Source: Promethearchaeota archaeon
Lineage (GTDB): Archaea > Asgardarchaeota > Lokiarchaeia > Sigynarchaeales > SOKP01
DNA: 12,488 bases
NCBI GenBank assembly: GCA_030620005.1
Contig: JAUXAJ010000142.1
Coordinates: forward strand, 1 to 12,488
Direction: 5' to 3'
Positions 5,819-12,380 of the stretch are shown here, piece by piece (positions within the stretch are counted from its first letter, which is position 1; each line of letters starts with the position of its first letter). The notes below the pieces were generated by a model that was given only the letters and a program-made list of their open reading frames with translations, did no database searches and was not told the DNA's origin. Position numbers and translations under genes: made by a program.

Positions 5819-6604
5819 TTAACTCTTGATGCTGTTTCCACATTGAGAGCAAAAACTCGCATCGCGACCATAGAACCTGTTTCCACATTGGGGACAGAAT
5901 TTACTAACTATAGTTTTTGGTGGTGGTTGCACTGCTTGTTGTATTGGTGCTTGAACCATTGGTTGCATCACTAGTGGCTGAGCTGAGGGCGTTCGATTGT
6001 AGTCGTCATTTAATCTTTTCAATGAAGCTAATTTGAAATAACCGATTATTTGAAATATGATTCCAACAAACGATAGTATAACGGTCATGGAAAGCACCGT
6101 GCCTAATTTTAAGTTTTTGGCGCCATTTATTGCGTCTCTTCCAAGCCTTTCTGGAAACAAGCTCAAATTATTTTCAAAATAGACCATCAATTTACCCCAT
6201 GCCTTATATTCAAGATATCCGGCAATGAATAATATCAAAATTCCGATCAAGATAACGACCACGAATGGTACGATTATAAATGCCCAACCTCTGGAAAAAT
6301 TAAAGTTCGAAAAACGAGAACTAATACCAAAAAGAGTTAAGACCAACCCCAAGGCCCCAGAAATTATGACGAAAATTCCTAAAAGACTTACAACAAAAGA
6401 GATAATGTATTTTGAGCGGAATTCCATCAAATTTGGATCAGGGTTCTTGTAATATATGTTTCTAATGTTCCCTAAGGCCATAAATATGAAGATCAACTCT
6501 AACAGGCCGAAAAAAGGGATTACAAAGGTTAATACTGACAGTATTGCCACGACTTGCATCCTAGAACCGAACTCTTGCCATTCTCTCATTACATCATTTG
6601 ACAT
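5819..6604 (-). CDS. multi-pass membrane protein with C-terminal zinc ribbon (261 aa)
   Basis: Four or more hydrophobic segments are visible at about 17-47 (possibly two), 65-92, 107-133 and 167-192. They are followed by a Pro/Gln-rich flexible linker (about 205-230) and a C-terminal zinc ribbon with C237-x2-C240 and C252-x2-C255, of the FCPQCG...FCSQCG type. The layout, with a repeated loop of the LGNIRNIYYKNPDPN kind before a helix, resembles archaeal DUF996-type proteins; that assignment is tentative. The ribbon would face the cytoplasm and may bind protein or nucleic acid. No enzyme motif is present, so function is unknown. The ATG at 6604 sits 24-25 bases from a TATA box (6623-6632), giving a leaderless message, and a T11 tract follows the stop, so it is a self-contained unit. 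Confidence 0.82.
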   Translation of the reverse strand: MSNDVMREWQEFGSRMQVVAILSVLTFVIPFFGLLELIFIFMALGNIRNIYYKNPDPNLMEFRSKYIISFVVSLLGIFVIISGALGLVLTLFGISSRFSNFNFSRGWAFIIVPFVVVILIGILILFIAGYLEYKAWGKLMVYFENNLSLFPERLGRDAINGAKNLKLGTVLSMTVILSFVGIIFQIIGYFKLASLKRLNDDYNRTPSAQPLVMQPMVQAPIQQAVQPPPKTIVSKFCPQCGNRFYGRDASFCSQCGNSIKS

Positions 6605-6622
6605 TTTGATTTATACCTTGTT

Positions 6623-6632
6623 TAATATATTT
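6623..6632 (-). promoter_or_regulatory. TATA box of the zinc-ribbon membrane protein gene
   Basis: The minus strand reads AAATATATTA, centred about 24-25 bases from the ATG at 6604. This spacing predicts transcription starting at the A of the start codon. Confidence 0.5.
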
Positions 6633-6823
6633 TTAATGTTATTAAAATTATAAAATAAATCATGATATTAAAAAAATTAATAGACCAATTTTTATTATTT
6701 TTTAAATCTCAAAAAAAAAAGATCTTAAGCAAAAATCGAAGAAAAAAATCAATTTTGCGAATACTAAAATGTAGCTATATTCTCTGAGATTTTTCGCTCA
6801 ATTAATCTCGAGATAGAAGTATA

Positions 6824-6850
6824 TTTTTGGCAAAAAATTACATCAATGGT
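6824..6850. repeat. copy 2 of the dispersed motif AAAAAATTACATCAA
   Basis: Shares TTTTGG, the 15-base core AAAAAATTACATCAA and a GG-TTTA tail with 1206-1230, in the same orientation. It lies downstream of the RHH-like gene at 6972-7178, whereas copy 1 lies upstream of the paralogous gene, so it is not simply a shared operator or terminator. Confidence 0.4.
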
Positions 6851-6935
6851 TTACACTTAAACTAAATATTCAAAGAGTCCCAAAAAAAACAAAATTTAGT
6901 TAAATTGTTATACTTGGTTTAGTTTATAAAAGAAT

Positions 6936-6943
6936 AAAAAAAA
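6936..6943 (-). terminator. oligo-T terminator of the 6972-7178 gene
   Basis: Eight T residues on the minus strand, about 29 bases after the stop codon of the RHH-like gene, with no hairpin; fits archaeal intrinsic termination. Confidence 0.4.
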
Positions 6944-6971
6944 GGAAATAATGTTTACAAAATTTTACAAA

Positions 6972-7178
6972 TCAGGTAACAATCATCTTCAATTCATTGA
7001 TTAAACCAATAGAATCTAGAAAAATAAACGGATCGCCTTGGATCAAATCAAAAATGTGATTGAAAGCAAGTGTTGATAAATCTTGAACATCCAAATTGTA
7101 TTTAGCAGCAATTTCTTCTAATTTTTTGTAAGTATCTTTTAAAATGGGGATTTCACGATCATTTTCCATCAAATTCAT
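6972..7178 (-). CDS. small RHH-like protein, paralogue of the 795-1010 product (68 aa)
   Basis: The core has a short strand (REIPILKD), helix 1 (YKKLEEIAAKYN), helix 2 (DLSTLAFNHIFDLI) and a conserved end (GDPFIFLD, then GLINELKMIV). It matches the 795-1010 product position by position, with one or two short gaps: Leu-Ala-Phe, the x-Asp-Pro turn and Gly-Leu-Ile-x-Glu-Leu-Lys are shared. The ATG at 7178 is chosen because a TATA box at 7197-7209 is centred 25 bases upstream, predicting a leaderless message; ATG 7169 is an alternative. The longer start at 7235 would place the promoter inside the gene and adds 19 residues with no counterpart in the paralogue. A DNA-binding dimer is inferred from fold. 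The two copies sit about 6 kb apart, each as a lone gene. Confidence 0.72.
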   Translation of the reverse strand: MNLMENDREIPILKDTYKKLEEIAAKYNLDVQDLSTLAFNHIFDLIQGDPFIFLDSIGLINELKMIVT

Positions 7179-7196
7179 CTCTTTTTTTCCGATGTT

Positions 7197-7209
7197 TTTA
7201 AATATAATT
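7197..7209 (-). promoter_or_regulatory. TATA box of the 6972-7178 gene
   Basis: The minus strand reads ATTATATTTAAAA, centred 25 bases before ATG 7178. It decides the choice of start codon for this gene. Confidence 0.5.
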
Positions 7210-7543
7210 GATAATTTATTTCTAATTGAACTCAAAATTTTAAATGATTTGATAGATAATAGACCCAGTGTTTGTTTTAAATTTTGGTTATAGGAAAAAT
7301 TATGAACATTATTACAAGATAATGTGAATTAATTAAATAGAATAAAAAAAAAATAAGAAAAAATAAAACTTTTTCATGATAATAATTTGTGCATGAATTT
7401 CAACAATCACTCACAAAATCTTTTATTATTCTTATTTAAACTAAATAAAAATGGATGTAGATTCAATACCATTCTTCGTAGGGTAAAAATCTTGTCAAAG
7501 ATTTCCACAATTTGACTTAATTCTAAGAAGTAAACAGTCAGCC

Positions 7544-7550
7544 AAAAAAA
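7544..7550 (-). terminator. possible oligo-T terminator of the EamA transporter gene
   Basis: Seven T residues on the minus strand, about 31 bases downstream of the stop codon. Moderate, because such runs are frequent in this AT-rich DNA. Confidence 0.3.
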
Positions 7551-7580
7551 GTCCTTCAACCTAGTGATAATTTTTGAATC

Positions 7581-8558
7581 TCACCTATAATTAATTATAA
7601 GCACGGCGGTTAAAACAATTAACCCTCCGATAATGTTCCAAAGGACTATCATCTCGCTTCTTTGAAGTAGAAATGAGAATAAAAGAGTTATAAATGGTTC
7701 AATGTATAAAAAAGATGCTCCTTTAGAAGATTTTAGTTTAACTTGCGAATTTAGCCAGATGTAGTAGCCAATTACAAAGCATCCTATCCCTAAATACAAA
7801 GCACATAGAAGTATAATACCAGATGTAATAATAATTTCAACGAAAATAAGGAATTCGTTATTAATAATGACAAAAATAAGTAATTCCAAAGTTCCAAGGT
7901 AGCCTACATGTTTAAGAACCTGAAGAGCAGGCTTTTTCCTTACTTTTGATAAATGCTTGATGGCGGAATTGTAAATACTCCATAATAATGGCGTCATTAG
8001 GGCAAATAAATATCCCCAAAAATTAGGAGACTGAGGCGTGAATATCGTTATATCTCCTCCTGTAACTAAAAAAAATGTTCCAATTGTAGCGATAACAAAA
8101 CCCATGATTTTTATAGAATTTAATTTTTCTTTAAAAAATATTAACGATAAAATTGAGATTAAAACTGGAGACAATAAACACACGTACAAGGCCGGAAGAG
8201 AAGGTCCAATTAATTGAATTGCGTTATATTGAGCGAGAAAAAATACCGAAACACCGGCAAAACTCGCAATCAATAGTATCACGCAATCATTTCTTGAATA
8301 GTTTTTTTGGTTCACATTATCTTTCACAACGTCGTTCTTCGGTAAATTCTTGTTTTTCTTTAACCAAAAATAGATATCAATAATAAAGAACGAAACTGAG
8401 CCAATTATGAACCTATAAAGTGCCAGAGATAATGGTGAAATGATTTCTACCGCAATATCCACGATTATAAACGAGAAACTCCATATGATAATCATTAGAA
8501 TTAATTGCAAGTATATAAAGATCGTTTTATCGTCGGTTTTTGTTTTTGTAGTTTTCAC
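7581..8558 (-). CDS. EamA/DMT-superfamily transporter, ten membrane helices (325 aa)
   Basis: A duplicated five-plus-five helix carrier of the drug/metabolite transporter superfamily, of standard length. Each half shows EamA signatures. In the first half these are the WSFSFIIVDIAV helix, the P-L-S-L-A-L-Y-R-F helix 2 start, a long basic loop, then YNAIQLIGPSLPALYVCLLSP and the FFKEKL loop that typically closes helix 4. In the second half they are WGYLFALMTPLLWSIYNS, a YYIWLNSQVKL helix, ASFLYIEPFITLLFS and a final GGLIVLTAVLII. Members export amino acids, nucleotide precursors or drugs; the substrate cannot be read from sequence. GTG at 8558 is favoured as start because the TATA box at 8576-8584 lies about 22 bases upstream. 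TTG at 8570 would lie inside the promoter spacing. The gene is divergent from the GTPase-like gene with 85 bases between start codons, so a shared control region is possible. Confidence 0.88.
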   Translation of the reverse strand: MKTTKTKTDDKTIFIYLQLILMIIIWSFSFIIVDIAVEIISPLSLALYRFIIGSVSFFIIDIYFWLKKNKNLPKNDVVKDNVNQKNYSRNDCVILLIASFAGVSVFFLAQYNAIQLIGPSLPALYVCLLSPVLISILSLIFFKEKLNSIKIMGFVIATIGTFFLVTGGDITIFTPQSPNFWGYLFALMTPLLWSIYNSAIKHLSKVRKKPALQVLKHVGYLGTLELLIFVIINNEFLIFVEIIITSGIILLCALYLGIGCFVIGYYIWLNSQVKLKSSKGASFLYIEPFITLLFSFLLQRSEMIVLWNIIGGLIVLTAVLIINYR

Positions 8559-8575
8559 AGACAAATTCAATCAAG

Positions 8576-8602
8576 AATTTATAGTTAAATGCCTTTTTAT
8601 AA
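8576..8602. promoter_or_regulatory. divergent promoter pair: EamA transporter (minus) and GTPase-like gene (plus)
   Basis: The minus strand has CTATAAATT at 8576-8584, about 22 bases before GTG 8558. The plus strand has TTTTATAA at 8595-8602, predicting transcription from about 8624-8626. The two boxes are only about 11 bases apart, so two pre-initiation complexes probably cannot assemble at once and the genes may be expressed alternately. Confidence 0.45.
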
Positions 8603-8643
8603 GTAATACTCGCAATAATTATTAGTTTTTGGAAAAAGACCTA

Positions 8644-9240
8644 ATGAAAAAAATTAGCTATAGCTTGCATTTTGGAATTATTGGTTCAATTAACTCTGGA
8701 AAACAAATACTACTTGATTACTTGGGGGATCTTGCCATTGAATTTGATCGCAACAATGAGGATGACAATGAGAAAGGCTATCATGAGTTATTAATCGTTC
8801 ACAAACGAGTCCCGATTAAAATCAAGGTGCACATTGCGAATTATCTTAACGAGTTAATGCATGCTTATGAAAAAATTAAACGTCTTGACGTCTTAATATT
8901 TGTTTTAAACATGGCGGAAAAGAATTCCATTAACGATTACACTCTAGATAAGTTTAAAAATTTTTGTGAATATTCCGTTTTTCAAGGTTTAACGATTCTA
9001 ATTGGAATAAGGGGACCTTTAAAGTCAGAAAATCAAATCAGTAAAGGAGATTTAATTAATAAAGCTAAAAATTTGAATATGTTATATTGTTTTGAAATTC
9101 AAGACAAGCTTGAAGATATACAAGAAATTTTCGATAAAATCTTGAATGATTTTATATTCAAGTTTCAGTTTTCAAGCCAAGAATTGTTTGAAAGAGCTAC
9201 AGAGTATGGAAAGAAGCTGTATTTATCAAAAAGGTTTTAA
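8644..9240 (+). CDS. degenerate small GTPase-fold protein (198 aa)
   Basis: The length and order of predicted strands and helices follow the Ras-like G domain. Strand 1 (about 3-13) runs into a loop G14-S-I-N-S-G-K-Q21, a Walker A in which the final Ser/Thr is Gln. Strands follow at about 48-53 and 58-64, where the DxxG motif should come (IKVHIANYLNE, no Asp-x-x-Gly). Then come strand 4, LDVLIFVLNMAEKNSI (81-96), which closely resembles the Ras/Rab-type 'DVLIFVFD' segment, a TILIGIRG strand where NKxD is expected (absent), and YCFEIQ where the SAK loop would be. A long C-terminal helix closes the domain, with about 35 extra charged residues. Asgard genomes hold many small GTPases; this looks like one that has lost catalysis and perhaps GTP binding. 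ATG 8644 is chosen; TTG 8629, nearer the predicted transcription start, would add five residues. It has no lipidation Cys at the end. Confidence 0.66.
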   Translation: MKKISYSLHFGIIGSINSGKQILLDYLGDLAIEFDRNNEDDNEKGYHELLIVHKRVPIKIKVHIANYLNELMHAYEKIKRLDVLIFVLNMAEKNSINDYTLDKFKNFCEYSVFQGLTILIGIRGPLKSENQISKGDLINKAKNLNMLYCFEIQDKLEDIQEIFDKILNDFIFKFQFSSQELFERATEYGKKLYLSKRF

Positions 9241-9324
9241 TTATTTCTATTGAGAATGTTAAAACTAAAAAAATAAAAAGAATAAGAATTAATTAATTTA
9301 ATATAAACGATCATTATTATCATT

Positions 9325-9334
9325 ATTATAAAAA
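9325..9334 (+). promoter_or_regulatory. TATA box of the short zinc-ribbon gene
   Basis: ATTATAAAAA is centred 27 bases before TTG 9357 and 39 bases before ATG 9369. The spacing leaves the true start open: leaderless TTG, or ATG with a 12-base leader. Confidence 0.4.
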
Positions 9335-9368
9335 CATCAAAAAAATAAAAAAAAAGTTGAATGAGAGA

Positions 9369-9560
9369 ATGGGAGAAGATTCCGGCATTTTAGTTATTGA
9401 AAAACACGAGGGCCGAAGGAAATGTCCAAAATGCGACGAAGAACACGCAAATATGCTTCACGAATCCGTGGATAAGACCGTAATACTTAATGATTACCCA
9501 AAAATCTACGGAAGGAAATTTAAATGCGGTAGATGCGGAACAGAGTGGAGAGAGAAGTAA
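9369..9560 (+). CDS. short zinc-ribbon protein (63 aa)
   Basis: A compact protein built around one zinc ribbon: C19-P-K-C22 and C53-G-R-C56, spaced about 30 residues apart, with the conserved intervening part HES-DK-ILNDYPKIYGRKFKC. The N-terminal strand VIEKHEGRRKC leads straight into the first knuckle, and the protein ends seven residues after the last Cys (GTEWREK). Ribbons of this kind with a DYP-x-IYG-x-K segment are familiar to me from Asgard archaea, where they are unnamed; that is recollection, not a search. The fold is like transcription-factor or RNA polymerase subunit ribbons, so binding of nucleic acid or of the transcription machinery is plausible. A TTG at 9357 would add four residues. 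It is a lone gene with its own TATA box and T tract, convergent with the large MBL gene. Confidence 0.78.
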   Translation: MGEDSGILVIEKHEGRRKCPKCDEEHANMLHESVDKTVILNDYPKIYGRKFKCGRCGTEWREK

Positions 9561-9594
9561 CTCAGCCGCATGGAAAGATAATAAAAAGTTTTAA

Positions 9595-9618
9595 TTTTTT
9601 TATTCTTATTTTTAAAAA
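9595..9618 (+). terminator. oligo-T terminator of the short zinc-ribbon gene
   Basis: T-rich plus-strand stretch (T7 at 9595-9601, then further T runs to about 9618), starting 34 bases after the stop codon and lying between two convergent genes. Confidence 0.42.
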
Positions 9619-9666
9619 TTTTTGCTAGAAAAAAATACATCTTAAAAACAGAAAGAACAATACTTC

Positions 9667-11688
9667 TTATTTTAAAAACTGCAGATCCCTTTCTTTTGAT
9701 TTGAGTAACCATTGAAATAACGTTGGTCCTTTCTTTGATGTCCACCCTGACCATTTTTCAGAAGGGTTATAGCCATGGTCTATCATTAGATCTGGTAAAG
9801 GGCCTAATGCTTTTCCATTCCATGTTATATTCGCAGTAATTATTGTTCTACCATTAGGATCTGCATCTTCAGGAATTTTAATGTTGATAGGTATTTTCTT
9901 CGTTTCATTTTTTTCGATTGTGGATGATCCTTTTATCATATCTGCTGTCCATCCCTTTGGTAAATTTAATTCGAAATCAACAGAAGATAATTTATTTACA
10001 TAATTTTTAATGCTTAAATTTGTTTGAAACTCTTCACCTACTCTAGTTATTACTCTTATTGGGTTAAAATTTAGCCAGTGAGGATTATATCCCATATTTG
10101 GATCTTCTTGCGCGATGATATCCGATAAAACTGTTCTATATTTTGAGACAGCATTACGATAATCGTGTAGTAGTTGTTTATCTACCTTAAGGATACCAAT
10201 GTGGCTTGTTATAATGTACTCAGGATTACATCCCAACAAGATTTCTGCACACTTTAAGGAGCCAGCATTTTCTCCTATTTCACATAGGTTGTGGCAGATT
10301 ATATTTGTGTCTTGCTCATTGAGTATATTGTCTTTGAAACTATCTCCTGCAAAAAAGACTCTTTTTCCATCAACAATACCAAACATTCCCATGTGGTACT
10401 CCGTTTGTCCTGGAAAATGATAAATTTTGAATTCATACTTATCCCATTTAAGAACTTCTCCATCTTTAAGTGTACGATCAACTTTGATGGACTGATCCAT
10501 CATACAAGGCATCCTATAATGTATTGGGTTTTCTAGAATATCAACCATATTTTCAAGAGCAAAAACCTTAATATTATATTTTTGCTGCAGAAAAGGAATT
10601 CCTGCTATATGATCATCATGATAGTGAGTAGGAATTATGAAGTCAATTGTCTTAATATTATTTTTATCCAGAATATCAAATAGTCTTTTTTCATCATAGA
10701 AAAAACTAGAGTTATCACCTGGGAAGTCCATCAAAAGACAATTTTGGTTAGAACCAACAAGAATAACTGATGTCCCAAATCCATCTCGGATAATATGTGA
10801 GAACAGAGCTTTTATGTCTTTTTTCGTTGAATCCTTCTTCAAAAGTAGATTTAATGTGAATTGACGGCTCATGAATAATTTGGCCATAAAACGCGCTAAC
10901 CCTACTTTTCCAAGACGCAATGCTGAGTTAACTTGCTTAAATCTCTTTTTCAAAACCTCTATTTCTTTTTGATGATTTAGAATGATCTCTCCATGTGAAG
11001 GCAAGAGTGTATCAGGTTTTTGTTTTAGTAGCTTTTTGAACGACTTAAGTGACTTTTTCATGCCAATATCTCCCATATCTATCCCATATTGATATTCCAA
11101 GTCATAATAAGTTAATATTTTTCCACCAGAATGTATTAAATCACCTGTGAAGGCTACTACTTTATCATTATACCTCAATAAATATGTCATGCTACCAGTT
11201 GTATGACCACTGGTTTCAATAGCCTTAAAGTGATGAAAACCCCATTTAAATGTTTCTCCATCCTTGAATGATTTTGTAAGGGGAATATTATAAGTACTTA
11301 CAAAAAATGTTGGTTTAAAATAGTAGATATGGTAGTAAGATTTTGTTTTCCAGAAATTAACAGCATCAGTAAATAATTTTCTTTCTTTATAAGGAGCAGC
11401 AATAGGAATTCCACGCTCGATTGCTCTATAATCTCCAAAACATTGGTCACAGTGGTAATGTGTATGGAAAATAAAGTCTATTTTTTCAATACCAATCTCG
11501 TGAAGGAAATCTAGCACTTTTCCTGATCCAAAATCAATGAGAATTGCTTTATTCTCATCTTTAATGACAAAAACATTTACAAAGTCTTCAAAAAGGTAAA
11601 TATTATTGTAAATTTCTGTGAATGACACTACTACATTCAACTCCACTACATTTGGATTATGGTTATTTTTTTGAGATATTTCTTCCAA
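9667..11688 (-). CDS. tandem metallo-beta-lactamase protein with C-terminal beta-sandwich (673 aa)
   Basis: Two complete MBL folds lie in one chain. Domain 1 (about 22-250) carries H75-T-H77-Y-H79-C-D81-Q82, GHTTGS with H162, FTGD183 and PSH232. Domain 2 (about 300-500) has T-H355-Y-H357-D-D359-H360, G-Q428-T, FFAGD449 and TSH496. The MBL superfamily binds two zinc or iron ions and hydrolyses or oxidises diverse substrates such as lactones, thioesters, nucleic acids and persulfides. Here domain 1 has Gln in place of the His after the Asp, and domain 2 has Gln in place of the GH(T) His, so each centre lacks one ligand. The C-terminal part (about 540-640) is a beta-rich, Ig-like domain with LPKGW and PEDADPNGR segments, as in NEW3-type modules. 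No signal peptide. The start is TTG at 11688; an in-frame TGA lies three codons upstream, and GTG codons at residues 15 and 21 are alternatives. Substrate unknown. Confidence 0.88.
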   Translation of the reverse strand: MEEISQKNNHNPNVVELNVVVSFTEIYNNIYLFEDFVNVFVIKDENKAILIDFGSGKVLDFLHEIGIEKIDFIFHTHYHCDQCFGDYRAIERGIPIAAPYKERKLFTDAVNFWKTKSYYHIYYFKPTFFVSTYNIPLTKSFKDGETFKWGFHHFKAIETSGHTTGSMTYLLRYNDKVVAFTGDLIHSGGKILTYYDLEYQYGIDMGDIGMKKSLKSFKKLLKQKPDTLLPSHGEIILNHQKEIEVLKKRFKQVNSALRLGKVGLARFMAKLFMSRQFTLNLLLKKDSTKKDIKALFSHIIRDGFGTSVILVGSNQNCLLMDFPGDNSSFFYDEKRLFDILDKNNIKTIDFIIPTHYHDDHIAGIPFLQQKYNIKVFALENMVDILENPIHYRMPCMMDQSIKVDRTLKDGEVLKWDKYEFKIYHFPGQTEYHMGMFGIVDGKRVFFAGDSFKDNILNEQDTNIICHNLCEIGENAGSLKCAEILLGCNPEYIITSHIGILKVDKQLLHDYRNAVSKYRTVLSDIIAQEDPNMGYNPHWLNFNPIRVITRVGEEFQTNLSIKNYVNKLSSVDFELNLPKGWTADMIKGSSTIEKNETKKIPINIKIPEDADPNGRTIITANITWNGKALGPLPDLMIDHGYNPSEKWSGWTSKKGPTLFQWLLKSKERDLQFLK

Positions 11689-11906
11689 AACGATTCAAGC
11701 TTTTTTTTGAGATACATGTTAGAAAGTATTACCATGAAATTGAATTTAAGGGAAATGTTGAAAATGCTCGCACCGGGACAAGAAGCCATTTCTCTATGGA
11801 CATTTAATAACCTTTACTGATTTTAAATTAACTAATATAATAATATTGATTATTGTTTTTTAGATTTTACCTATTTTCTTAAGGATATAATTATTTTATT
11901 GTAGAG
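11689..11906. other. spacer between helicase fragment and MBL gene
   Basis: AT-rich, with a T7-8GAGATA direct repeat (about 11666-11678, just inside the MBL gene, and 11701-11714). A small plus-strand frame at 11716-11820 (34 residues, including EMLKMLAPGQEAISLWTF) has a protein-like composition, but its size and lack of a promoter do not allow a call. A TATA-like block on the minus strand near 11833-11846 could serve the MBL gene with a long leader. Confidence 0.4.
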
Positions 11907-12365
11907 CTATTCCATGAAATCAAACAGATCTGCAGTCTTTAGGTATTTTTTTTTAATCATTTGCTGATTTTCTGAGCGTGATTTCTCTTTTAAATCAATA
12001 TGTTGAGTCGCCCAAAAAGTTTGAATATGTTTGATGAGATCTGGGGGTTGTTCAATTTTCCAATCAGTCGGAAAAACACAATTATAATAGGGCGTGCTAA
12101 ATCGGTGACCAATTAACATAACAAACCCACGATCCGTGGAGGTTCGGAAAATTCTTCCTGCGGCTTGAATCACTTTCATCATCCCGGGATTCCTATAGAC
12201 ATATTCAAAACCTTTTTTCCATTTGAAATCAAAATATTTTTGCATTAATTCTTGTTCCTTTGAAAACGCGGGTAGTCCCGGACCGATAATAAAGGCTCCA
12301 ATAGCCATGTCTCCCGTAAAATCGACTCCTTCACTAAAGATTTTCCCATGCACGGCAATGCCAGT
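11907..12365 (-). pseudogene. C-terminal fragment of an XPD/Rad3/DinG-type DNA helicase
   Basis: The frame begins after an in-frame TGA at 12366-12368 and contains only the last part of a superfamily 2 iron-sulfur-type helicase. It has the motif V region V-H-G-K-I-F-S-E-G-V-D-F, then GAFIIGPGLP, and motif VI Q-A-A-G-R-I-F-R with the DRGFVMLIGHRF segment. A charged tail ends DLFDFME. XPD-family proteins unwind DNA 5' to 3' and need motifs I-IV and the FeS cluster region, all of which are missing; full-length proteins are usually well over 500 residues, against about 150 here. The GTG at 12353 is inside motif V, so it is unlikely to be a true start. Either the gene is broken by rearrangement or the sequence is joined wrongly at about 12357-12368. 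Homology is clear; integrity is not. Confidence 0.82.
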
Positions 12366-12380
12366 TCATATCGGAGAGAA

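Larger units (their letters stand above)
6605..6971. other. AT-rich spacer with the second dispersed motif copy
   Basis: Contains the leaderless promoter at 6623-6632, the motif copy at about 6824-6850 and the T8 tract at 6936-6943. A 28-codon minus-strand open stretch (6764-6850, including YTSISRLIERKISENI) crosses the motif copy but has no start codon. It is too short to call. Nothing else recognised. Confidence 0.45.
7179..7580. other. AT-rich spacer without a gene
   Basis: Besides the TATA box at 7197-7209 the stretch holds an A10 run near 7345 and an A7 run at 7544-7550. The second is a T7 tract on the minus strand, 31 bases after the transporter stop codon and a possible terminator. 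No supported reading frame. Confidence 0.45.

Noticed and set aside
6225..6653. Two plus-strand frames opposite the zinc-ribbon membrane protein
   Set aside because: Lys/Ile/Thr-rich antisense shadows of a strongly supported membrane protein gene.
7320..7480. Repeated A/T runs as a CRISPR-like or origin region
   Set aside because: No regularly spaced repeats and no origin-type elements; ordinary low-complexity spacer.
9506..9754. Minus-strand frame over the end of the short zinc-ribbon gene
   Set aside because: Overlaps a clear zinc-ribbon gene and the end of the MBL gene; composition is that of AT-rich noncoding sequence.
11659..11820. 53-codon plus-strand frame near the MBL gene start
   Set aside because: Half of it is antisense to the MBL N-terminus; no promoter or convincing ribosome binding site. 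Only the 11716-11820 part looks protein-like, and that is mentioned as unsupported.
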